Shown piece after piece: positions 1 through 4,965 of a DNA stretch of 14,873 nucleotides (positions are counted from its first letter, which is position 1; every line of letters begins with the position of its first letter). Under the pieces are notes generated by a model. It worked only from the letters and a program-made list of their open reading frames with translations. It did no database searches and was not told where the DNA came from. The position numbers and the translations under genes are program-made. The stretch covers positions 1-14,873 of the forward strand of contig CASFRQ010000144.1 of the NCBI GenBank assembly GCA_949296785.1. The letters run 5' to 3'. The stretch is from an uncultured Alphaproteobacteria bacterium. Its GTDB lineage: Bacteria > Pseudomonadota > Alphaproteobacteria > CASFRQ01 > SAAU01.

Positions 1-63
1 ACAAAAAAAACAAACAAGCGTAAAAATTAAATTACTGCCTTAAAAGAAAAAGCCTGTTTCCTG

Positions 64-91
64 TTTACTTTTCCGAAAAGTATGGTAAAGT
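64..91 (+). promoter_or_regulatory. Possible promoter of the sppA operon with an embedded palindrome
   Basis: A TTTACT box (64-69) and a TAAAGT box (86-91) are 16 bp apart, a weak match to a sigma70-type promoter. A perfect 15-base palindrome, ACTTTTC-C-GAAAAGT (67-81), overlaps the -35 box and spacer, where a repressor could bind. Nothing else in positions 1-114 looks like a gene. The promoter match is by eye only and the -10 box is poor, so this is tentative. Confidence 0.3.
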
Positions 92-114
92 TTTTTGGAG
101 AAAGGTGTGTTTGA

Positions 115-1851
115 ATGATTAAGTCTTTTATTAAGTTATGTATTTATTTCTGCGCCGCCGTCGGCTTTTTATTTTTCGTCTTTTTAACAATCAGCGCTTA
201 TCATAAAATAAGCAGTTATCGTTTTTTAAATGCTCAAAACAAAGTTATCATTGTTAACCTGAACGAAGAATTTCCGGAAAAAGCAAAAAACGGACTTCTG
301 AATTCTTTCATCTACGGGGCTCAGACATCTTTTTCCTCCCTCTTGTTGGCTTTAAAGCGCGCCGAAGAAGACCCTTCAGTAAAAACCCTTCTCGTCATCG
401 GAAACAATTCTTCCCTCGGATTGGCTCAGACGCAGGAATTGCGCGCGGCCGTTCTTCGTTTGAAAAAAGCCGGAAAGAAAACAATTTTCTGGGCAGAAGA
501 CACATCTTTAAAAGAATATTATCTGGCCAGCGTTTTTGAAGAAAGAATTTCCCCTGAATCCGGGGAAATGAGTTTAACCGGATTGCGGCTTGGTATGCCG
601 TTCGTCAAAGAAGGGCTTGAAAAATTTGGAATTCAGCCTCAATTTTACGGAAAATTTGAATATAAAAGCGCCATCGCCTCCTTGACAGAAGAGGAAATGC
701 CCGAGCCGGTCAAAAGAAATATGGAAGAAGTTCTTTCAAACCTGTTCCGCACGCTTGTTTATGAAACGGAAACCGTTTTAAAAAAACAGGAGGGATATGT
801 TTCTTCCTTTGAAGAACTGATTAACGACGCCCCTTTTTCCGCACAGGAGGGATTGGAAAAAAAACTTCTGACGCGTCTGGCCTACTACGAAGATATTATT
901 GACGAAGAAACGGAAAAAAATCTCATTCCCGTTCCTGTTTCCGTTTACAGTTCTTTGGAAGAAGATTCCTATACTTCCGGTAGTCATCAGCTGGCCCTCA
1001 TCTATATTGCGGGCGACATTCAATCCGGAACGGACAGTACCGACAGTTTCGGATTTGTGGAGGCGACGGGGTCAGCTTCTGTTGTTACGCAAATTGCAGC
1101 CGCGCGTGAAGACAGCTCTGTCAAAGCTATCTTGTTGCGCATTGACTCGGGCGGTGGTTCCTACACGGCGTCGGACGCCATACGCCATCAGGTGCTCAAA
1201 GCAAAAGAAGAAAAGCCTGTTGTCTGTTCTATCGGCAATACCGGAGCTTCCGGCGCTTATTTCATTGCATCGGCCTGTTCCGTTATTTTGGCGGACTCAC
1301 TTTCTTTAACAGGTTCCATCGGTGTTTTCGGCGGTAAAGTCGTTTTCAGGGATTTTCTGGAAAAATTCGGCATCCGTTTTGATTCCATTCAAATAGGGAA
1401 AAACGCGGGATTCTATGATTTAACACAGCCCTGGAATGAGGAACAGATACAAATTTTTAATAAAAGTCTAGACCGTGCGTACAAAGACTTTACAAAAAAA
1501 GTGGCTCAAAGCCGCCACCTGACCGAAGAGGAAATGGATACGAGGGCCAGGGGGCGCCTTTTTTCAGGCAGCCAAGCGCAGCTTAACAATCTCATAGATC
1601 ATACGGGCGGATTAACGGAAGCCATTCAAACCGCCGGCGAAATTCTTGAATACCCGAATGATTTTCGCTTTCAGATTATTACTTATGACTCAGAGGATGA
1701 TTTTTCTTTAAAAGATTTAATCTCCAATCCTCTCCTTAAATCCTCTTTATTCGTATCCGGGGGAAAAAGTTTTGATGCCTGGCGATTCGCGCAAGATTTT
1801 CTAAACGCGAAAGGAATGGCGAGAAGTCCGTATGTTTTAACTTGTGACTAA
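115..1851 (+). CDS. sppA: Signal peptide peptidase SppA, long (67K) type
   Basis: This is an inner-membrane serine protease of the S49 family that cleaves leftover signal peptides after secretion. At 578 residues it has the long form with two tandem S49-like halves. One membrane segment is seen at about residues 10-28. The N-terminal half (about 45-260) contains YKSA with Lys184, which aligns with the general-base lysine of E. coli SppA. The C-terminal half (about 290-515) contains the GNTGASGAYF stretch, with Ser379 as the expected nucleophile, and an oxyanion-type glycine run (SGGGS, 345-349). Both members of the Ser/Lys dyad are therefore present and the enzyme should be active. A GGAGAAAGG ribosome binding site sits 9 bases before the ATG. 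The next gene starts 32 bp after the stop, so an operon is likely. The family assignment is firm; the exact physiological substrate is inferred from the family. Confidence 0.93.
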   Translation: MIKSFIKLCIYFCAAVGFLFFVFLTISAYHKISSYRFLNAQNKVIIVNLNEEFPEKAKNGLLNSFIYGAQTSFSSLLLALKRAEEDPSVKTLLVIGNNSSLGLAQTQELRAAVLRLKKAGKKTIFWAEDTSLKEYYLASVFEERISPESGEMSLTGLRLGMPFVKEGLEKFGIQPQFYGKFEYKSAIASLTEEEMPEPVKRNMEEVLSNLFRTLVYETETVLKKQEGYVSSFEELINDAPFSAQEGLEKKLLTRLAYYEDIIDEETEKNLIPVPVSVYSSLEEDSYTSGSHQLALIYIAGDIQSGTDSTDSFGFVEATGSASVVTQIAAAREDSSVKAILLRIDSGGGSYTASDAIRHQVLKAKEEKPVVCSIGNTGASGAYFIASACSVILADSLSLTGSIGVFGGKVVFRDFLEKFGIRFDSIQIGKNAGFYDLTQPWNEEQIQIFNKSLDRAYKDFTKKVAQSRHLTEEEMDTRARGRLFSGSQAQLNNLIDHTGGLTEAIQTAGEILEYPNDFRFQIITYDSEDDFSLKDLISNPLLKSSLFVSGGKSFDAWRFAQDFLNAKGMARSPYVLTCD

Positions 1852-1883
1852 CAGAATCATCAGGAAATTAAAAGAGAAAAGAA

Positions 1884-2630
1884 ATGAAGTCAATAAATAG
1901 GAACTTTGAAAAACGCCTCAGACGGCTGGAACAACAAAATGTTTCTTTAAAAAAGACCAACAGAGTTTTATTTTGTCTGACAGGTCTTTTAGCCGTCGTC
2001 GTCTTTTTCGGCAGGGAAAATCTCAGTCTTATTTCCCAAAGCCGGGCGGATTTGCCGATGACGAAGGAAATTTCCGCCACCCGCTTTGTTTTAAGAGACT
2101 CTCAGGGGAATATCCGGGGTATTTGGCAGACAAACGATGCCGAAGGTTCCGTTTCATTTTATACCGGAAGCAAGGACAAACGCAACGCCGTCATCCTTCA
2201 GGCAGATGCGCGCGGTGCCCAGGCGAATATCCTTTCCGACAAGGAAGCCTCTTTAACCATTGACGGAAAGAAGGCGCTTTTATCTGAAAAAGGAGAAGAA
2301 TTGGCGTTTATCCTAAAAGATACTCTCCAAAACACGGCGCGCCTGTATGTTTCTCCTGAATTTTCCGGTCTTGAGTTTTATGACAAGGGCGACCTGCGCA
2401 GTGTTACTTTAGGTAATCGGAACGGAAAGGCTTCCCTGGAGCTTTTCTCCACAGCCTACAATTCCAGAACTTTCGTAACCCCGGAAAAACAGGATCTCTT
2501 TTCCGATACAAAACAAGAAAACATTCCTTTTGCAGAAAAAGAGGCTTTTTTCGTCTCAGAAGAAGAAGGAAAAATACAAGAATCTGAACAAAAACCTGCC
2601 GATGAGCTGGTTGAAAATGAAGAACAATAA
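1884..2630 (+). CDS. Membrane-anchored protein of unknown function
   Basis: I do not recognise a named family. The 248-residue protein has a short heptad-like basic N-terminus (about 7-25, with RLRRLEQQN), one membrane segment (about 28-43), and a soluble part predicted to lie outside the cytoplasm. Residues 63-190 look like repeated short beta units: the pattern 'hydrophobic pair, R/K, D, x, x, G' occurs in FVLRDSQGN and recurs loosely around 84-95, 103-115, 122-130 and 160-180. Similar loosely repeated 'LRDxxGxxR' strands occur in many uncharacterised bacterial membrane proteins. The last 45 residues are strongly acidic and probably disordered. There is a weak purine-rich ribosome site (AAAAGAGAAAAG). 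It lies 32 bp after sppA and 17 bp before the DUF192 gene, which suggests co-transcription and an envelope role. That role is inference from position. Confidence 0.75.
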   Translation: MKSINRNFEKRLRRLEQQNVSLKKTNRVLFCLTGLLAVVVFFGRENLSLISQSRADLPMTKEISATRFVLRDSQGNIRGIWQTNDAEGSVSFYTGSKDKRNAVILQADARGAQANILSDKEASLTIDGKKALLSEKGEELAFILKDTLQNTARLYVSPEFSGLEFYDKGDLRSVTLGNRNGKASLELFSTAYNSRTFVTPEKQDLFSDTKQENIPFAEKEAFFVSEEEGKIQESEQKPADELVENEEQ

Positions 2631-2647
2631 AATAAAAGAGGGAAAAT

Positions 2648-3130
2648 ATGTACGGTTGGTCAAAATATATACTTTTACTTGTCTGTTGTGGCATCGCTTA
2701 TCTCCTTGCAACATGCGGAGGCTGTTCTAAGGCCGAACAGACAGTTCCTCTTCAAATTATAACGCAGGAAGAGGTGTTTGACTTTAATGTCTGGGTAGCA
2801 GACACACCGAAAAAAGCGGAAAAAGGCCTGATGTACCGGGAATCCCTCGGTGATTTTGAAGGCATGATTTTTTATGAGGATACGCCAAAAGAATGGAGCA
2901 TGTGGATGAAAAACACCAAGATTCCGCTGGATATGCTTTTCTTTGACGAAAATGGAATCATTTTTCATATTGTGGATAAGGCGACTCCTTATTCCGAAAA
3001 ACTGATTTTCTCAACCGGCCCCGCCAAAGGAGTTTTAGAACTGAAAGGAGGAACTGCTCGCCGTCTGAATATTCGGCAAGGAGATAAAATCAAAAGTTTT
3101 TTGCTTGAAAAAAAAGAAAAGACAAGGTAA
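2648..3130 (+). CDS. DUF192 family exported protein
   Basis: The protein has 160 residues. Residues 6-22 form a hydrophobic export signal or anchor, followed by a cluster of cysteines (Cys23, Cys26); LATC resembles a lipobox but has Thr at -1, so lipidation is doubtful. The mature part carries the DUF192 hallmarks in order: KGLMYRESL (59-67), GMIFYE (72-77), and MWMKNTKIPLDMLFFD (85-100), then a conserved-looking tail with a glycine-rich turn (about 124-146). DUF192 proteins are small beta-rich domains found in bacteria and archaea with no settled biochemical function. A GAGGG ribosome site precedes the ATG. It is the last gene of the run starting with sppA and is followed by a weak hairpin and the repeat region around tRNA-Pro. 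Family confidence is high, function unknown. Confidence 0.88.
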   Translation: MYGWSKYILLLVCCGIAYLLATCGGCSKAEQTVPLQIITQEEVFDFNVWVADTPKKAEKGLMYRESLGDFEGMIFYEDTPKEWSMWMKNTKIPLDMLFFDENGIIFHIVDKATPYSEKLIFSTGPAKGVLELKGGTARRLNIRQGDKIKSFLLEKKEKTR

Positions 3131-3142
3131 AGTCTAAAAAAT

Positions 3143-3158
3143 AAAAACGGACGTTTTT
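3143..3158 (+). terminator. Weak hairpin after the DUF192 gene, possible terminator
   Basis: AAAAAC (3143-3148) pairs with GTTTTT (3153-3158) across a GGAC loop, 13 bases after the DUF192 stop codon. The stem is almost all A-T, and the T-run is part of the stem, so termination would be weak. As the structure is nearly symmetrical it could act in either direction. Confidence 0.35.
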
Positions 3159-3205
3159 GTTCAGGACAATTGGCGAGTGGATTTCAACCGCTTAAGTTCC
3201 GTTCG

Positions 3206-3266
3206 GAGAGACAACGAACCTGGCCTTGTCGGCGAGTTGATGCCGGAATTGGGTGCCGTAGGCGCC
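3206..3266 (+). repeat. Tail fragment of the tRNA-Pro-associated repeat (R0)
   Basis: This segment matches the tail of the full repeat copies, with a few mismatches: GACAACGA followed by CCTGG, then the shared stretch beginning GGCGAGTTGATGCC and ending GGTGCCGTAGGCGCC. It lacks the tRNA-like and hairpin part, so it is a truncated copy directly abutting the next full one. The preceding 3159-3205 shows no homology to the rest of the unit that I can see. Confidence 0.7.
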
Positions 3267-3274
3267 TTGCTCAC

Positions 3275-3292
3275 AAAGCGGATAACCGCTTT
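3275..3292 (+). other. Conserved hairpin of the repeat family, first copy
   Basis: AAAGCGG and CCGCTTT form a perfect 7-bp stem with an ATAA loop. The same stem recurs at 3483-3500 and, in the inverted copy, at 4623-4640. In the element's own orientation the third copy has loop ACAA. In all three the stem is intact and the only change is in the loop. A T-rich but interrupted stretch follows, so it might be a weak terminator or simply a structural part of the unit. Confidence 0.55.
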
Positions 3293-3376
3293 ATTGTTGT
3301 TAAATGGTTTTATATGTTTTTTTCGGGGCGTAGCTCTCCTCTGGTAGAGTACTTGCTTTGGGCTGAGGATAAATAG

Positions 3377-3398
3377 CCGCTCCGGCGGAGCGGGTTTT
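3377..3398 (+). terminator. Terminator-like GC hairpin inside the repeat
   Basis: CCGCTCC (3377-3383) pairs perfectly with GGAGCGG (3387-3393) across GGC, followed by GTTTT. It would stop transcripts starting in the leader of the same unit after the tRNA 5' half. The inverted copy has one change (CCACTCC) that weakens the stem. The T-run is short, so the terminator role is uncertain. Confidence 0.4.
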
Positions 3399-3471
3399 AC
3401 CGCAAAGCAATGAGGCACAATGAGCCGAGCCTCGCGTCGGCGAGTTGATGCCGGAATTGGGTGCCGCAGGC

Positions 3472-3544
3472 GCCTTGCTCACAAAGCGGATAACCGCTTT
3501 ATTGTTGTTAAATGGTTTTATATGTTTTTTCGGGGCGTAGCTCA
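3472..3544 (+). repeat. Leader part of the repeat (R2) running into the intact tRNA-Pro gene
   Basis: From 3472 the sequence repeats the start of the full unit: GCCTTGCTCAC, the AAAGCGG/CCGCTTT hairpin (3483-3500), the AT-rich leader with TTTTATATG, and CGGGGCGTAGCTC. Here it continues as true tRNA instead of the chimeric sequence. The repeat therefore shares its leader, and probably its promoter, with the functional tRNA gene. Identity to R1 across this stretch is nearly complete (one T indel), which points to recent duplication or gene conversion. Confidence 0.8.
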
Positions 3545-3607
3545 GTCTGGTAGAGTACTTGCTTTGGGAGCAAGGTGCCGTAGGTTCAAATCCTATCGCC
3601 CCGACCA
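3531..3607 (+). tRNA. tRNA-Pro, anticodon UGG
   Basis: All four arms can be folded. The acceptor stem is CGGGGCG (3531-3537) with CGCCCCG, then A and an encoded CCA ending at 3607. The D arm is GCTC...GAGT. The anticodon stem CTTGC/GCAAG (3558-3562, 3570-3574) encloses the loop TTTGGGA, whose anticodon TGG is at 3565-3567. The T arm is GTAGG-TTCAAAT-CCTAT. The C1-G72 pair is typical of bacterial tRNA-Pro. A UGG tRNA can read most or all proline codons by wobble, so this gene may be essential. It is followed at once by a good intrinsic terminator, so it is a single-gene unit. Its leader is duplicated in the neighbouring repeats. Confidence 0.96.
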
Positions 3608-3615
3608 ATATCTGG

Positions 3616-3642
3616 AAGCTGTCAAAGAAGGCGGCTTTTTTT
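3616..3642 (+). terminator. Intrinsic terminator of tRNA-Pro
   Basis: AAGCTGTC (3616-3623) pairs with GGCGGCTT (3630-3637) over an AAAGAA loop, with two G-U pairs in the RNA, and an unbroken T-run continues to 3642. It starts 8 bases after the tRNA CCA end, so it fits termination of the tRNA transcript. Confidence 0.65.
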
Positions 3643-3674
3643 ATCAGCCAGACATTTTTATCAGCCAGACATTA
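3643..3674 (+). repeat. Short tandem repeat after the tRNA terminator
   Basis: ATCAGCCAGACATT occurs twice in tandem, starting at 3643 and at 3660, with a 17-bp period. The duplication lies directly downstream of the terminator T-run. It looks like a small slippage or duplication product. The rest of 3675-3950 is AT-rich with no gene that I can support; it probably holds the promoter of the acetyltransferase gene, but I find no convincing -35/-10 pair. Confidence 0.6.
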
Positions 3675-3961
3675 AGATTCCGTACGGTTATCTTAAAAAC
3701 AAACCTTTTAAGGCGGCCATATAGGCTATCGCAAATTCCTTTACTTTTCAATAATTTAGCGGGATATCCTTCTATTCTCTTTGGGATTACAACCAAAAAA
3801 CTGCGTCAATACACAAAAAAATGCCTTAACGACATATATCATAAAAAAGATTGTTCAGGTTAAAAATTCAGAAAATCTAAAATCATGCAAAAATACTTGC
3901 CATCATATGCTAAATGGTAAAAATGACAGCATTAACAGCAGGTATATATGAGGAAATAAGT

Positions 3962-4405
3962 ATGAAACTCATAGAAATAAAAGAACGGGATTCTCTGTTG
4001 ATTGAAAGATTGTTACATGTATGGGAGAGTTCTGTTAAAGCGACGCATTTATTCCTATCCGAAGAGGAAATAAACAAAATCAAACAGTATGTTCCTCAAG
4101 CTTTAAACGGCGTTCCTGTTTTGGTGGTTGCCGAAAATGAAAACGGGGAACCGGCGGGCTTTATGGGAATTGCGGAGCAAATGCTTGAAATGCTATTTAT
4201 TTCAAATGAAAACAGGAAGAAAGGAATAGGAAAACAACTGCTTCAATATGGCATTAAAAAGTATTCTGTAAACAAGCTTGCCGTAAATGAGCAAAATCCT
4301 CTTGCCAAAGGATTTTACGAACATATGGGGTTTAATGTCTATAAAAGAACGGAATTAGATGAACAGGGGAACCCATATCCTCTGTTGTATATGAAAAGAG
4401 ACTGA
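3962..4405 (+). CDS. GNAT family N-acetyltransferase
   Basis: This 147-residue protein is a single GNAT domain that would transfer an acetyl group from acetyl-CoA to an amine on a small molecule or protein. Motif A, the acetyl-CoA pyrophosphate loop, is seen as LEMLFISNENRKKGIGKQLL (about 78-97), with the R/K-x-x-G-x-G signature. Motif B follows at about 109-125 with NEQNPLAKGFYEHMGF, and the chain closes with a GNPYPLLYMKR strand. It resembles small YjaB-type acetyltransferases; the substrate is unknown. I chose the ATG at 3962 over the in-frame ATG at 3914, since AGGA lies 7 bases upstream and the extra 16 residues are not part of a GNAT fold. Parts of the gene and its upstream region are clearly AT-richer than sppA (one sampled 60-base line has 30% GC against 45% in sppA). 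With the repeats on both sides, this hints at acquisition by transfer. Confidence 0.87.
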   Translation: MKLIEIKERDSLLIERLLHVWESSVKATHLFLSEEEINKIKQYVPQALNGVPVLVVAENENGEPAGFMGIAEQMLEMLFISNENRKKGIGKQLLQYGIKKYSVNKLAVNEQNPLAKGFYEHMGFNVYKRTELDEQGNPYPLLYMKRD

Positions 4406-4443
4406 AAAATCAGACTTATAAATCAGCCCGAACCTGTATGAAA

Positions 4444-4651
4444 GGCACCTACGGCACCCAATTCCGGCATCAACTCGCCGGCGAAGCCAGGCTCGTTGTC
4501 CCTCATTGCTTTGCGGTAAAACCCGCTCCGCCGGAGTGGCTATTTATCCTCAGCCCAAAGCAAGTACTCTACCAGAGGAGAGCTACGCCCCGAAAAAACA
4601 TATAAAACCATTTAACAACAGTAAAGCGGTTGTCCGCTTTGTAAGCAAGGC
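4444..4651 (-). repeat. Inverted full copy (RC) of the tRNA-Pro-associated repeat
   Basis: Read on the minus strand, this 208-bp stretch follows R1 from GCCTTGCTTAC to GGTGCCGTAGGTGCC: stem hairpin, AT-rich leader, the same chimeric tRNA 5' half with TCC in the D loop, the same GGCTGAGGATA junction, the TTGCTTTG/CAAAGCAA inverted repeat, GC hairpin and tail. Differences from R1 are scattered single changes, including one in the GC hairpin stem. The fact that two copies share the same chimera shows it is a defined repeat unit and not a one-off break of the tRNA gene. It lies 38 bp after the acetyltransferase stop codon and faces R1. Confidence 0.85.
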
Positions 4652-4881
4652 AAGCCCCTCTTTAATATTTCCGGATTTTAGAAATATTGCGGGTATTTCT
4701 TTCTTTAAAATTCAAGAACTACGCATAAATTTCCGCCACCTAGGGTGAAAAAGAGAAATCTCCCCGATTGAAAAGAAGTATGTTTTTTTGTCACCGACTC
4801 CAGCAGTTTCACAACCTACGAAAATTCTAAAAACACCTAAAGGGCAGCAGACGGCAAAAACCGATGTATTTCATTTCACCG
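4652..4881. other. Convergent intergenic stretch without a gene
   Basis: Between the inverted repeat and the pbpC terminator I see no supported gene. It contains one 8-bp hairpin, AATATTTC...GAAATATT (4664-4688), of unknown meaning. An open frame of 80 codons that starts within the inverted repeat runs into it, but it is antisense to the tRNA-like part and has no sign of coding. Confidence 0.5.
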
Positions 4882-4913
4882 AAAAACCCGACCGCTGATA
4901 TTTTTTCGGCCGG
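4882..4913 (-). terminator. Intrinsic terminator of pbpC
   Basis: On the minus strand CCGGCCG (4913-4907) pairs with CGGTCGG (4894-4888) across a 12-base A-rich loop, with one G-U pair, followed by GTTTTT. It begins 52 bases after the pbpC stop codon, so it fits the end of the leftward transcript. The opposite strand has a matching stem but only AAC after it. Confidence 0.6.
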
Positions 4914-4965
4914 AACAATCTCCCGACAAAGGCAGAGGACAATTTTCCTGAGGAAAACCTATTCT

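Larger units (their letters stand above)
3264..3474 (+). repeat. Full copy (R1) of a repeat of about 210 bp carrying a tRNA-Pro 5' half
   Basis: In order the unit holds: a hairpin AAAGCGG-ATAA-CCGCTTT (3275-3292); the AT-rich leader also found before the real tRNA gene; a tRNA-Pro 5' half from the acceptor strand (3324) through the anticodon loop to about 3362; then non-tRNA sequence. That sequence includes an 8-base inverted repeat TTGCTTTG/CAAAGCAA (3353-3360, 3403-3410) enclosing a GC hairpin, CCGCTCC-GGC-GGAGCGG (3377-3393) followed by GTTTT, and a tail ending GGTGCCGCAGGCGCC. Against the real tRNA, AG in the D loop is replaced by TCC, and all tRNA sequence 3' of the anticodon loop is missing, so it cannot fold into a cloverleaf. 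Positions 3231-3337 and 3439-3544 are direct repeats differing by one substitution and one T. Confidence 0.85.

Noticed and set aside
3324..3362. Second tRNA-Pro gene in R1
   Set aside because: Only the 5' half is present; no CGCCCCG acceptor strand or T arm follows, so it cannot form a tRNA.
3206..3544. Possible CRISPR array from the tandem repeats
   Set aside because: The repeats are over 100 bp, contain tRNA sequence, and have no short regular repeat-spacer pattern.
3300..3608. Minus-strand frame of 102 codons containing GFEPTAPCSQSK
   Set aside because: It is the antisense translation of tRNA-Pro, a well-known false gene pattern, and continues through the repeat.
3420..3863. Plus-strand frame of 147 codons across the tRNA
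   Set aside because: It reads through the tRNA gene and its terminator and has no motif or ribosome site.
3914..3961. Upstream start giving a 163-residue acetyltransferase
   Set aside because: The ATG at 3962 has AGGA at proper spacing, and the extra residues do not belong to the GNAT fold.
4506..4748. Plus-strand frame of 80 codons downstream of the acetyltransferase gene
   Set aside because: It is antisense to the chimeric tRNA part of the inverted repeat; the same peptide pattern appears at the other copies for that reason.
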